From contig SSNU01000224.1 in assembly GCA_012064415.1 (NCBI GenBank), positions 43,225 through 107,224 of the forward strand: a stretch of DNA of 64,000 nucleotides. Reading direction: 5' to 3'. The notes beneath the pieces are model-generated. The model did not search any database and had not been told where the DNA came from. It was given only the letters and a program-made list of their open reading frames with translations. Positions 12,388-24,371 of the stretch are shown here, piece by piece; position 1 is the first letter of the stretch; the number at the start of each line of letters is the position of its first letter. The stretch comes from Gyrodactylus bullatarudis. Taxonomy: Eukaryota > Platyhelminthes > Monogenea > Gyrodactylidea > Gyrodactylidae. Position numbers and translations under genes: made by a program.

Positions 12388-13110
12388 TACAGAATTGAAG
12401 GACATGTAAAAAATCTAGCTATTTTTAATCGATGTAAAAAACACTTTGATAAACTACATAACTCCTCGAAGAGAAAAAACTTGAAAGAGTTCTCTCAAGA
12501 AATTAAAACCAGATTTATAAACTAAAAAAAGAAAAGAAGTTATTATTATCAAATGTATATACAATACCAGATTTTCTTAATGTATATTTTAAAGACGAAG
12601 ATATATATATATATACTAGTATCAAAATATTTAGTAAATCAACATCAAATTACTCAAAATATGTCTTGTGAAGATATTTATTGTTTTGCTAATCATTTTT
12701 CATATTCATTACTTTCTATTCTTCTCAACTGACTCTTCATAAATATCAAAGTCTTCACTGATCATTAGAATTAAAAAGATGAAATTTACCAGTCACAAAC
12801 TAATTTGTTGAAAGTAGCTTGAAATATCATGTATCTAGAGCCATTGCAAAGACAAAAAAAAATAAATAATAATAAACTGCTTTCCTCATGATATTTTTCA
12901 GCCCATAATTAATTATAAAAAAAAATCAAATACACATAATAAAAGGCTGTCTATTGCTGTGGGAATCTTCACCATCAGCTTGTGAAAATATTTCTAAAAT
13001 GAAACAAACTGAAGTTATTATTATTATGAACAAATTAAAAAAAGGGAAATGTAGATTAAATGTAATTCATAATGAACGATTAACTGATATAAAGTGATTG
13101 TTTCAGGAAG
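12388..13110. repeat. 723-bp dispersed repeat, copy 1 (inserted in a PLE)
   Basis: Nearly identical in direct orientation to 36600-37252, which lacks about 60 bp near its left end. It begins at CAGAATTGAAGGACA and ends at GTTTCAGGAAGAGAAAC. It interrupts the PLE between connector and endonuclease. No terminal inverted repeats are seen. The first ~48 codons on the plus strand are open (YRIEGHVKNLAIFNRCKK) and mostly kept in copy 2, so it may include a captured exon. Confidence 0.7.
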
Positions 13111-14100
13111 AGAAACTATATGATCGATAAGATTAACTAGTCGTCTCCTTACATCATTACTGAAACCATCACCTTTAAAATTAAGTTTCATGAAGATGGT
13201 TGTCTTTTCTCCTTCAACTCTAACGAACCTTTCATCTACATCATCAGACATATTGATGAATTTGTCAACAAATCTGTTGGGATAACCATTTTCATTTAAA
13301 CGTAACTTTGACTCTTCTATTTCTTTTGGCCATTCCTCTGGCAATCCTTCTTATCCTCTTTCCTAGACCAACTACTAAGCCAACCTTATGAGATAGAGGA
13401 CTGAAACTCGCATAATGCAGATATTTTCCATTATCAGTCTTCTTTTTGTAGATATTTCTTAGAATTGACCTATCCTCCTTCCTAGTTAGTTTGACATATA
13501 AGAAACTCAAACTCTCATTAGACTCTTTTTCCATGGTAAATTTAAATTTAATATTAGGATGAAACGAATTAATCTTTGAGAAAATATTGTCTACTGAAAC
13601 ATTTCATCAAAATAAAAGTGGCATTAACATATCTGATGGATAAATCAATGAAAGTATTGATAGTATCAGACATTTTATTTATTTCTAACCAACCTAAGAA
13701 GATATCAGCTAAAAGAGGACTCAGAGGTGATCCCATAGCTGTACCATATTTTTGAATAAACACCTTATTTTGAAAAAACAAAGGAACATTCGTACAGCAA
13801 ATCCTAACAAGATCTGCTATTTCACTACTCTGTAGTTAAAAACCATCATGTTCATCAATAAAAGATTTAATAACATCAAGGGTCTGCTCAATAGGTACAT
13901 TAGGAAACAAAGAACTAAGATCTAATGAAATCATTTCAAATAAACTAATATTTAAATCCTTAACCTTATCAACAAAAGAAAAAGTATCTTTGACAGCATA
14001 TTTAGCATAATAAGTATGTATTGGTTTCAATACGTCGAATAACCACTATGACGACATATCCAAGATCGGCCGGATAGGAAAAATCTCAGGAATGATATTA

Positions 14101-16225
14101 CACTGCTCGAAAAAAAACAAAATTTTTTTTCAGAAAATGGTGAAATTTAGATATGTTGCTCAGAATTTTACGCTGATTACGAATATTTTTCTTATGGTAT
14201 GTTGACTACTTTTTGAGATATACTTCTTTAAAGTTTTTTTCAAAGTTTTGTTGTCAGGCAAACATTAGTTTGACATAACTTCTATGGTTTATATGTTAAT
14301 GAGCTGATTGATATGTCATTCAATAGATAATTAAATTTACTTTGAAGTGGCAAATTTTGATATTCATCGGTTATACTGTTAAAAAGTTATGATCCATCAA
14401 AGTCAAATTTAACAAAAAAAATCGTGTTTTTAAGTGCCCGTTTTTCGCTTTCAATTTCAATTTACATTTTTAGAGAGATATTAATCAAAGATAAAAATAG
14501 CAGAGATTAACAAACAATCTTTTAGCCTTGCAATGATATGTTTATCATACGTATGAGTTATTCCTTAGCTTCTGTATTTCACATCATAAGTGGTTACCTT
14601 AACCCCCGTAAAATTGCAATCCATGTTTCCTAAAAGGGGTTTTGAGCTAACATTTCAAGTGCTTTTGTCTGGTTTGTAACACTTCGGTTTGTGCTTTTTA
14701 CTTAAACGGTTTCTGCTATCATGGTTGGTTAAATCAAGGCATACTTTTTTGAAATATCGTACACATAATGCTGATTTTATAAATTCAAGCTCATTCTAGT
14801 ATGTCAAGACAGTTCGTTTGTCATAATCCCAATGATAAATTTTGCTACGTAAGTGGAAAGTTCTCCCTGAAGCCGGTTCGTATTAATTCTATGCACATCG
14901 ATTCCTATTTCAATACTTAAGGATTACCTCTGGTCGATAGCAATAAAGATTTCGCACCAAACTCAGTCTGTAAAACGTGTCAGAAATCTTTGAAGTGCTA
15001 CAAATATTGTGTTGCGTACGAAAGTGATGACTTGGAGTTTACAAACTAATCATGTTTATGATTTTTATTTTTGCTTAGCCGAAATAAAAATAAAGACCAT
15101 GAAATCTCGGTATTGCTATAAAACATGCCAATCAGCTAAATTTGAAAGTGTCATCAGGAATATTGAAGAGAAATCCACATCCTGTTAAGAGAATCCTGAT
15201 GTGGATTACAAAAAACCTACCTCGCTCAAATTATCCCAAGAAGATGTCAATAAACTTTTGTCTAAATCTATCTCATCTAAAAGATTCTCATACCAAATCT
15301 ACCCTGAAAAATAAAGGATTCCTTGAAGGAGTGAACTTATCTTTCTAACTAACTCGGGATAAAGCTTTTCGAGCATTCTTCTCTAAAGATAAGAATTTAG
15401 TTTATTGCTCTGATTTTTCTGGCTTGATGAATGAACTCAGAATAATTTATAAACAACACGAATGGAGACTTTTTATAGATGCTTCTAGTTTAAGCTTAAA
15501 ATTTACCCTCCACCATATCAGTAATAAAATAAGACCTCTAATATTAGGTTTTTCGAGAGAGCTTAAAGAAAACTATGTGTTCAAACTATTTTTTATCAAA
15601 GTTCAATACGGCCAGTATAATTGGAATGTAATAGCTGATTTCAAAAAATTTAAACTGAGAATACTATACAAAAGCACTTGAAATGTTAGCTCAAAATCCC
15701 TTTTAGGAAACATGGATTGCAATTTTACGGGGGTTAAGGTAACCACTTATGATGTGAAATACAGAAGCTAAGGAATAACTCATACGTATGATAAACATAT
15801 CATTGCAAGGCTAAAAGATTGTTTGTTAATCTCTGCTATTTTTATCTTTGATTAATATCTCTCTAAAAATGTAAATTGAAATTGAAAGCGAAAAACGGGC
15901 ACTTAAAAACACGATTTTTTTTGTTAAATTTGACTTTGATGGATCATAACTTTTTAACAGTATAACCGATGAATATCAAAATTTGCCACTTCAAAGTAAA
16001 TTTAATTATCTATTGAATGACATATCAATCAGCTCATTAACATATAAACCATAGAAGTTATGTCAAACTAATGTTTGCCTGACAACAAAACTTTGAAAAA
16101 AACTTTAAAGAAGTATATCTCAAAAAGTAGTCAACATACCATAAGAAAAATATTCGTAATCAGCGTAAAATTCTGAGCAACATATCTAAATTTCACCATT
16201 TTCTGAAATTTTGTTTCGCACAGTG
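14101..16225. mobile_element. CACTG-ended TIR transposon with TTA target duplication
   Basis: Arms of about 540-560 bp (14101-14670 and 15668-16225) are near-identical inverted repeats. They start CACTGCTCGAAA on the left and, read inward from the right, CACTGTGCGAAA. TTA flanks both sides. Removing the element and one TTA rejoins the interrupted PLE frame at KIVDN-IIPEIF, which fixes the borders. CACTR ends with a 3-bp duplication fit the CACTA (CMC) group, but the encoded relic (14990-15681) is not a classical CACTA transposase. A relative starts at 26245. Confidence 0.85.
14990..15681 (+). pseudogene. arthropod orphan protein (WRLFID family) inside TIR element
   Basis: The plus strand reads WSLQTNHVYDFYFCL, a degraded Cys-x-x-Cys start (YDCYFC at 27.06 kb), a frame-broken middle, then EWRLFIDASSLSLKFTLHH and YNWNVIADFKKFK. 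I recognise the layout from multi-copy arthropod hypothetical proteins in which WRLFIDSS is followed about 60 residues later by a GDLK-like motif. The two Asp residues sit in strand-like contexts that would fit an RNase H-fold DDE enzyme; that is inference. Its position between the TIRs suggests it is this element's transposase. Several stops make it inactive. Confidence 0.6.
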
Positions 16226-16377
16226 TTATCTACTATCTTATGTGTCTTAGGATGTAGATATAATCTAGACATCTTCGTATGTTTCCTAGCTATAAAACTT
16301 CTGGTTTTATCAGAAACTAAATTTCTATCAAACAAACCTTTTGCTATCCTATACATGGAACGTTCCATGGATTCCAT

Positions 16378-17217
16378 TTCCTTATAATAAATGGAATAAA
16401 TATAATAAATATGTTCTTAAACTTTAAACTAACAGAAAATTTTCTCTATTATTTAAATTATCTTACTTTTTATTATGTTTGTGGCTTGAAAATATGTGAG
16501 AATCATCCAAATAGTGGTATACTTCAAGAATAGAATGTACAGCCTGTGTTCTTAATAATTCTTGAATCCTGATATAATGTGCGAAGAGATTTAGTTTAAT
16601 AAGAATCTTAGCTAAGGTTTAAAAATGTAATTGTATAGCACAGAAGCGATATTGTTATTTCGAAAGGAATTCTTATTTGACTTTGATTTGTGCTTCAAAC
16701 ATAAAACAAGAATACGATTATTCATACTCTTAAATTTTTTAGATGACTTTATTACGTATATTTTGAATTTTTTGCATAAGGAACAGTTTTCTTAAAAAAA
16801 CTTACAAAATTCCATCTCTATAGTAGATATTCGGATGAAAATCATGATAAGTTCTTGATGAAAAATTGGTTCATATTATAAAATTCATAGATTTTAACAT
16901 AATATAATCTAGTTCTAATCAAAATCAGAAATAATGTTCAACCCAAGAGGAATATGAAAATGATTTTATCTTGAACAAAAAAAACTATTTAAGTCGGATT
17001 GGTTGTTTGCTTTCTCCAATTCTATTGATCCACCAAAAAAGAGCAGAGAAGTGTAAATACATAAATAAGTTTAATAATATCTATCTAGTGAGTCAACATG
17101 TGAGTAAATAGCATTTTCTTTGAACATCTTTATAGATGATTGATTTCAAGTTTTTATCGTAATTTTAGAAAATAATTAACTTACCAATCGATTTTTTTTA
17201 ACAGTCGATATTTTGTA
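16378..17217. other. no recognisable feature
   Basis: This may hold the 5' part of the minus-strand PLE that ends at 16377, but no RT or N-terminal motif could be read. Confidence 0.35.
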
Positions 17218-18062
17218 TAACTAGAAATATTTCGTTCTAGGTGCTAAGGTTGTATATCCCACAGGAACGTCTTATTTGGTAATGGATTAGCCCATGTCGC
17301 TGAATGTTACAGCTTACTAATGGATCCGAGACTGGTACGAAAGAAACTTACAAAGCATTTAGAAATAATTTAAGTATACATAAATGGTAGACATATACGC
17401 ACGTTTCGTCATTTTTCTGGACTCATCAGTATGCCACAACTGATGTCCCATATGTGTTTAAACTCAAACGGGACGTCCCATTTGTGTCGAAAAAATCAGG
17501 GGATGGGGGACACTTTTCTTCTCTGCCCCTTCTCGGGTTTACATGTATTTTCTTTTTTTTGTTTATTTTTAAGAGGAGAAGTATACGATATATGGAGGTG
17601 TATGCTATTTTTTCTAATACCAAATAATTATGTCAATTTAAAACCCTAAATTCAGGGAGTAAATTATAATTATTAAGAAAAGAACAATCAAGTATTTAAA
17701 ACTTCCATTACTTCTTTCCTATTGACTTTTACATTTCACAGTCCATCATTTGAGAGGAAACTGATAAAATTGTCAGAATTAGTTCAAGATTGTCACACAA
17801 CATGGACCATTGAATGGTTGGTTTTCTCGATCTCAGTTTCAGCCAATCAGCGAGGAGATCATTGAGATGGGACTTTCGACACAAATGGGACGCAACATAT
17901 ACTTAAATTATTTCTAAATACTTTGTAAGTTTCTTTCGTACCAGTCTCAGTGGGATCCATTAGTAAGCTGTAACATTCAGCGACATGGGCTAATCCATTA
18001 CCAAATAAGACGTTCCTGTGGGATATACAACCTTAGCACCTAGAACGAAATATTTCTAGTTA
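17218..18062. mobile_element. TIR element, TA duplication, about 165-bp arms
   Basis: The inverted arms are 17220-17385 and 17891-18060, starting ACTAGAAATATTTCG, with TA flanking each side. A second inner inverted pair (GTCCCATTTGTGTCGAAA at 17473 and its complement near 17872) lies within. The core has no readable transposase. The segment CTCTGCCCCTTCTCGG near 17520 resembles part of the 63-kb repeats. Non-autonomous; class uncertain, with TA pointing to the Tc1/mariner group. Confidence 0.72.
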
Positions 18063-18661
18063 AATTTTGTAAGTATAGATGCTGCACTATACATTGGATA
18101 TTTTGTATGTCAAAATGATGCATATTTTGTTTTATTGTTCAATATTTTGATTTTTTTACAGTTGTATTGAAAAGTAAAGTCTCTTTCAAAAAAGTCCTCT
18201 CTCGAAGTTTTACTAAATTTATATATTTTATTGCAAATTACAGAAATTATTTTGCTCGATGAAGTTCAGTCATTCGTTTTAAAAATCTTTGATCTCAAAA
18301 TACCTTTGAAATATATTAATTGTGTCAAATTGTAACCTGGAAAAAATGTCTCAAATTTACTAAAACGTGATTCACAAATTTTGTGATGGGTTGAAATTTT
18401 TCCATTATTATTTAAAATTTCTATATTGTAAAAATTTTATAAGAGCTTAATTAGTCTAATTTTGATTCTCTGATAGTTTTTTCTCAAAATTTCATATTTA
18501 TGCAAGTATAACATTCAAATAAGTTATCTTTTAGTTATCGGGAGTTTCAACGAATAGTATTCAAGATCATTTATAGGTCACTTAAATCAGATTATATGTT
18601 ATTTAGGGTATGAGAATGCCTTTTAATATCATCAGTCAGTTGTGCAAACGGTGAGAGCATT
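18063..18661. other. no recognisable feature
   Basis: A+T-rich with no gene or repeat recognised. Confidence 0.4.
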
Positions 18662-18695
18662 TAAATAAATAAGAAAGGATGCCGAGAAAATCTTT

Positions 18696-18744
18696 GAGGA
18701 ATAAGCGCTTTATTTCAGGCATACTCTTCAGCCTCTTACATGCC
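18696..18744 (-). ncRNA. hammerhead ribozyme, family 3 (stem III AGCGCT)
   Basis: The minus strand reads GGCAT-GTAA-GAGG, CTGAAGA, G-TATGCC-T, GAAA, stem III around AGCGCT, then TT-CCTC. Stem I is GAGG/CCTC. Loop II ATGCC is complementary to upstream GGCAT. The core is complete (position 7 may be any base). It is sense to the 19082-19306 PLE tail. Confidence 0.78.
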
Positions 18745-19081
18745 AAATATATAGTAAAAAAACAAAGAAAAATATAAATAAATCTGATTGGCTCTCATAA
18801 TGATCAGGGTTGGAGGGCATTCGCATTGTCTGTCGAGTTATCACATTGTCATAATTGTATGGCTTTTGAGATGATTGACACTACCCACCCTAGGGTGGGT
18901 CACATTTCTCATGCATATATGATATGAAAGTATACAAGGTCAGGCGTAAACTTAGAGTGTAGTGTAATCTTTACATATGGGGTCTGTGTAAAGTTTACAT
19001 TGTATATAGCATTGATCATCGTGATAACAATAATAATGTTGGAACACATGTAATAAGTCAGGGATACTATAGATTTCACTC

Positions 19082-19306
19082 TCAATTTTGTTGGCTGAAG
19101 TATTTGGTAATTTTTTTAGAGTTATTTTCTACATCTGAACGCCTCATTCTTTTCCTTGATTCCTGAGGTTGGCTACTAGCCTGAGCTGAGGATGCATTTC
19201 TATTGTTCACATTTGGCCAATTAGAACCAAGCGGTTTTATTATTTTCTTCTGTTTGCATAGGCTGGGGTTTTCTTTCTTGATGAAGAAGGCTTCGGCGGT
19301 TTTCAA
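19082..19306 (-). pseudogene. PLE protein C-terminal tail
   Basis: About 74 codons read KTAEAFFIKKENPSLCKQKK followed by a Ser/Lys/Arg-rich end and KITKYFSQQN before the stop. It matches the segment after the GIY-YIG core in other copies here (KAAEAYLINQQKPNLCVQK, then QITDFYRTTQ). The endonuclease core is absent, so this is a severe 5' truncation. Confidence 0.72.
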
Positions 19307-19574
19307 AGTATTGACATTCTTCTATACTTTACACAAACCCCATATGTAAAGATTACACTACACTCTAAGTTTACGCCTGACCTTGTATACTTTCATATCA
19401 TATATGCATGAGAAATGTGACCCACCCTAGGGTGGGTAGTGTCAATCATCTCAAAAGCCATACAATTATGACAATGTGATAACTCGACAGACAATGCGAA
19501 TGCCCTCCAACCCTGATCATTATGAGAGCCAATCAGATTTATTTATATTTTTCTTTGTTTTTTACTATATATTT

Positions 19575-19623
19575 GGCATGTAAGAGGCTGAAGAGTATGC
19601 CTGAAATAAAGCGCTTATTCCTC
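19575..19623 (+). ncRNA. hammerhead ribozyme, family 3, inverted partner
   Basis: Same sequence as 18696-18744 on the opposite strand: GGCAT, GAGG, CTGAAGA, GAAA, AGCGCT stem III, CCTC. Because it lies on the inverted arm, a transcript through the palindrome would carry only one ribozyme in active sense. Confidence 0.78.
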
Positions 19624-19656
19624 AAAGATTTTCTCGGCATCCTTTCTTATTTATTT

Positions 19657-20519
19657 ATATGTCATTAAATTCTAACTTGTCGTTATATAACCCTGTTCGT
19701 CGATCAAAAATTCAACGAATTTTAAATCAATTGGTTCAAAAATAAGGTTTAATATAAAATTAGTTATTAATGAGAATCTCATCACACTTAATGATTGTTT
19801 TCTAAATGGGCTTGCTTTATGAACTCTGTTGAATCATATTTTAACCAGAGCTTTTCTCGGCTATTCAGATTTTTTTTTGGACCCAAGGTCCAGAGTTGTA
19901 ACATTTCATTATGTATTATTTTTTCAATAATTTCTAAGATTTAATATCTATCCGTATTTTATATAATATACAATAAGATGAGACATTATTAACACGTCAT
20001 TGTATAGTGAACAAGGTATATATTGCTTTAATTTGGTTGGTTAGAAATATTCAAACCAGTTAGAATGCACCACATTAATTCATCATGTGGCTAGGGTTCG
20101 TAACCCATTACACCTATTAAGGTGGAGCCAATAGGAACAAAGAGAATTTTTCAACATTCTGGAATTCTATTAGATTACTTTATGTGAACAAATCAGAGTG
20201 TTGGAATTTTATCATTTTTATTGGTTAAACGATTTTTTGTTTGAAAGGGTTCAATGGGTTCAGAACCCTATATGTGGCGTATGAAATCAAATATCATTTA
20301 GTCATGCAAAGACGTGCAATCATATTAATAGCTCTAATTCAATTTAAGAACCGAGAAGAGTTTCGATTTATTGGAATTCTGATTTTTTTGAGTTTTCGAT
20401 TATCAAAAAAAATATTTATTGAGAATAAAGTCTTAAAAATAAGATCTATAAAGATAAAATCATATTTTTGGAAATCGTAAGATCTAAAAAAAATTTTTTT
20501 AATTATTATTTGAGGCCCT
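19657..20519. other. no recognisable feature
   Basis: No transposon or gene motif recognised. Confidence 0.4.
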
Positions 20520-21360
20520 ATTAATTACACAATATGGCTCTTAATAATCAACGATCTCTCCTCTTGATTCGATAATTTTCTGCACACGACGAGGAATTGA
20601 CTCTATACATTTATCAACAGCAGCTTTGACTTCAGGAAAACTGGCTAAACGTTGAGCTTTTTCGTTTATGTCATTTGAGGAATCCTCTCCCGAAACCATG
20701 TACCTAAATTTATTTTATTGAATATGAAAAGTTTTTCGCGAAAAAAAATTTATATTTCTTCACGATATTTTTTCACGATACCAGAAATATTCTCAATTGC
20801 GTTGATATCAGGACTCTTGGCAGGAAAATCATTTCGAGATCTACTTGAACAAACTCTTACATAGGCAGAATCGTGAACTAGAACGTGATCCATCAGAGCA
20901 TACAGGTGTTCTCTTCTTTATCCCTCATTCATCAGCGAACATCGAGTTCATCCTATATTCAATTCGAAATCTAGTCTGGATCTCTTGTGAATTTCTGTTA
21001 GATTGGAAACTCGACGTGCATTTTTCTGTTTAATACCAATCTTTTTCATCGTTGTGTGAAGTATTCTGCATAATAAATAGAGCAAAATGAAGCTTACGAA
21101 TAACAAACGTTCGAATAGTAAATTTCTCTTTAAATTTCTCTTATTGTTCGAGTATTATTTCTATGATCGATTTAAGCCTTAAAGCTTCGTGAAGTTGAAA
21201 TTTTCTCGGCCGTCCAGAGTGCGGATAGTATATCTATCAGTTCAATCATACTCACTGTATTTATAGATACTCCTGTCTGTTGAGCTATCTGTTAGAGGAG
21301 GTTCTGAATCAGTCGTTTTTCATCTTCATTAATTCTTTTTATATTGGTGCGAAAAATAAA
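20520..21360 (-). pseudogene. Tc1/mariner transposase relic
   Basis: Minus strand, many stops. Near 21250 is an HTH-like piece (INTVSMI) leading into GRP(R)KFQ at about 21210; near 20820 is DFPAKSPDINAIENISGIVK, matching the last catalytic block (SPDLNPIE); near 20640-20540 is RLASFPEVKAAVDKCIESIP then RRVQKIIESRGEIVDY at the C terminus. The order fits a full-length Tc1-type transposase. The region around the second Asp is unreadable, so it is dead. No clear TIRs were found. Confidence 0.7.
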
Positions 21361-21789
21361 TGTGATTGTCACATATTACACAAACAAATTACTAATATAT
21401 CCTTGATTGTTTAAATTTCTTTTGTAAATGATTACGAAACCAATATCTTATTTAATGAGATATTTTCACATTTTTGGGTTTAAATTATACTTGGCAACGA
21501 TATTCAATTTACTTTTTTGATTTTAAAATTATTGATAACTTCGCGATGATCTATTTTTATTTGACAAAACACTTATATTTGTAGACATATAGAAAATACA
21601 AATGAATATGGCATAATCTGCTATGAAAAGGTTCTCTTTTTTCAAATGATGAATAAATACAATACAATTAAAAATGTTAAATATTTATCATCGGGTCAGC
21701 GAATGTGAGAAATAATAATATTGTAAAGTATTTATAAATATATAAAGTATATAAAAAAATAGTGTCTGCAAGCAAAACGAAAATCATCT
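21361..21789. other. no recognisable feature
   Basis: A+T-rich spacer between the transposase relic and the LINE 3' end. Confidence 0.35.
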
Positions 21790-24371
21790 GGTTAATGAAG
21801 ATATGAGTAAAGTAAATAATTATTGTAGTCCAATTTAGATATAATGTGAGAAATTACTAATTTAAGATTAGAAAAATCCTTACAATCTAATAATTCATAT
21901 TTTGATTGAATAGAGTTGAACGTAGATAATAGGTAATTAAATTCATATTTAGAATTCCTTAGGTTATAATTATTCTCAGAAACAGAATAGGTCTCAGAAA
22001 ATTTTTAAACTATAAATGCATATCTACGAACCCAAAGAGGATTAATCCCTGAGATCGAGATAAGCACATTGTACGAGTCCAAATGATGATATAGGGAATG
22101 TAGAAATATATATATTGCTAAATTGTTAGAGATTGAGCGTTATTCAAATTAGGTAGAAGAGGGAACATGTAGTCAAAAAGAGGAAATACCAATGATATGT
22201 AAGCTTTTAGTCTTACGTCACTAGATTTAGAGAATTTTCTTATAGAATATATAATGGTATTAATCTTAGGGTTGTTAATAAGAGGATTTATTTTTAAGTT
22301 GTATGACATACTGAAACCTAGATCCAAAGTTAAGGAGACAATTTCTCCAGGAAGTAGAAGCGATTCCATGAGGGTTGCAGGGAGACCAGATAGGAGCATA
22401 ATTTTGCATCCATCTCTATTGATACAGAGCCCCATGACCTCAAAATAATCTTTAAGAAGCGAGAAGTTGAGATTTATTTTTATAATGTCTAAAGCAGTAT
22501 TACTTCTAAAGACGAATTTTAGATCGTCGGCATATTTTAAGATGACACCCTCAATATCCTCGGAGAGCTGAATATCAGCGAAGCAAAGATTTAAAAGAAG
22601 AGGGCCAATAGTGGAACCTTGGGGTACCCCAGAGTTTATCTTAACAAGTTTGCTATTGGTGGCGTTGAAAGTAACATATTGCATCCTTTTTGTTAAAAAA
22701 AGTCTGTAAGTTTTTTTTAATAAATGAAAATTTCAATTTATCAAAAGCCTTAGAAATATCGAGGTAATGAATTAAAAAATCGGATTTAGATTATAACAGA
22801 GGGATGAAGTAATCCAAGCAATCCAGTTAATTACTAAAAGTGCTTTTACGGGATAAAATAAAAATGTTGAGAAGCATCAGGGAAAGGAAACGACAGGGAG
22901 GCTCTTATTCCAGCTGTCAAATACAGAGAGGAAAACGTTCAGTGAAGATATTAGCCGAGGATGGAAATATTCCAAATATTTTTTGGTTTTCGGTATTGAA
23001 GTAATTTAGACGACAAGCCAATCCTCAGGAAGAAAACCCTCACTATTGCAACGATTTAGGTGGTTACACAAATTGGTCAGAAAATTGTTATCAAGGGAGG
23101 TTAAAAGTTTTAGTGAATTAAATTTCGAATCAATTAATTCAATATTTTTACACCGATAAGGGATCTGAATTGTCCAATACAGATAAAGGGAGGCATAGAA
23201 TCTGTGGGGATTCCTTCAATGTCTTCGATATCAACAAAGGAGTTTTCAAAATCAAGATTAATTTATCCGAGAGTGAAGTGAAATTCCTAATGGACGAGGT
23301 TTCGTTTATATTGAGCAATTTTCTGAACTTTGACCAACCTTTTGAAGATCAGACAGAATATTTTCTTCAAAAGATTCCAGGGTAACAGATTCAATATTAG
23401 ATAACGTTTGAATGAAATTCAAAGGAGTTCCTAGGGATACGGGTAGACTCCATAAAAATCGAGTAAAATAGATCATAATTAAACGAATTATTAGAAAACA
23501 TAATAGAGAAGAAAGTTTGAATAAGATCTTTAGATTTTTTATAATCAACAGTTTTTTTTCATTTGAATAATAACAAGCATGATTAGAAAGAGAAAAATTA
23601 AAGAATATGATATTATGGTCAGAATAAGAAACGATATGGGTGGATGATTCATGGAAAAAAATTTGAAAAGATAAGGTCGAGGATATTGTTGGTCCTTGTT
23701 GGACTGACCACTACTTGCTCAAGCTTATAATTTAAAATAAGATCATCAAAAGAGGGAGGGATAATAGGATTTGATTTATCGCATGGAAAATTGAAATTCC
23801 CGAGAATTGTTAAATTTATTTTAGAGTTAGCTACTAGTGAGTAGATATGGTATAAAATAATATTATCTGACAATGGGTGGGCGATATAATAATTGATATA
23901 ATAAAAAATAATATAATAGAAGAAATTTTGAGAATTTAAATCATCGAGGTTGACATTAATATCTTTGGAATCATCAAATTATTGATGATTGGCATTGAGA
24001 GATTACTTTTACGGGAATTCAACGAAGAGCCAGAAATTGAGATTTCTATTTCAATTTGTGACATTGTGAAGGGTATTACATTTTTTAGTATGAGATACAT
24101 CAGATGATAATAAGGCTAGTCCTTGTACAGGGATACGTGGGTGTGTTGTATAATTAAAAGTATTATATACAGCAAGTTCATTTTCTAGAGATTTAATGTA
24201 ATTATCTTTGTGTTGTATGATAGATTGGAGTGACTTGAGTGTCGTATTGACAAAATTAGATATTTCAATAGAAAACGAATCACATTTAGAGGATGATTCC
24301 AAACGACCGCCAAGTTGAGCATTGTTAAACATTTTTTTATCTAAACTTGTGGAAAAATGTGCATTCTTCAA
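21790..24371 (-). pseudogene. non-LTR retrotransposon (Jockey/CR1-like LINE), broken
   Basis: Minus strand, N to C. At 24371-24051 is a possible coiled-coil stretch (SIIQHKDNYIKSLENELAVY). At 23873-23649 are endonuclease motifs LGNFNFP and PTRTNNILDLIFSN, then SDHNIIFF at about 23620 (apurinic-type endonuclease). LPEDW near 23020 leads the RT. DISKAFDKLKF (motif A, about 22760), GVPQGSTIGPLLLNL (motif B, about 22620) and KYADDLKF (motif C, about 22530) follow. A C-terminal segment reaches about 21790 and matches the 31.1-kb fragment. Catalytic YADD is intact, but frameshifts and stops separate the domains. LINEs insert by target-primed reverse transcription. Confidence 0.8.

Larger units (their letters stand above)
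11938..16377 (-). pseudogene. Penelope-like element RT-EN gene, broken by two insertions
   Basis: Minus-strand order: 16377-16226 ends in the RT segment LYLHPKTHKIVDN. After the 14101-16225 insertion it resumes PEIFPIRPIL, then motif A ISLDLSSLFPNVP (about 13910), motif B GTAMGSPLSPLLADIF (about 13730) and motif C RYVNATF (about 13640), where the usual YVDD Asp pair is replaced. Post-palm and thumb follow (13534-13130). The 12388-13110 repeat then splits the connector from the GIY-YIG endonuclease (IYKF...YIGRTIR, 12345-12270) and the tail LCVQK. Stops lie near 14052, 13836 and 12274, with frameshifts near 13560 and 13320. PLE proteins nick DNA with GIY-YIG and prime reverse transcription. 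Related to the 62.4-kb copy. Confidence 0.82.
18662..19656. mobile_element. PLE foldback: ORF tail between inverted pLTRs
   Basis: About 333-bp arms (18662-18994 and 19324-19656) are almost perfect inverted copies. Each carries a family 3 hammerhead. The space between holds the C-terminal tail of a minus-strand PLE ORF (19306-19082). The left arm is therefore the natural 3' pLTR of that ORF, and the right arm is an inverted truncated copy. This head-to-head form recurs at 28.9-30.0 and 51.9-53.1 kb. The arms contain the decamer palindrome ACCCTAGGGT. Confidence 0.8.

Noticed and set aside
17426..17649. Overlapping open frames on both strands
   Set aside because: They lie inside the TIR element core, have no family resemblance and mirror each other; chance frames.
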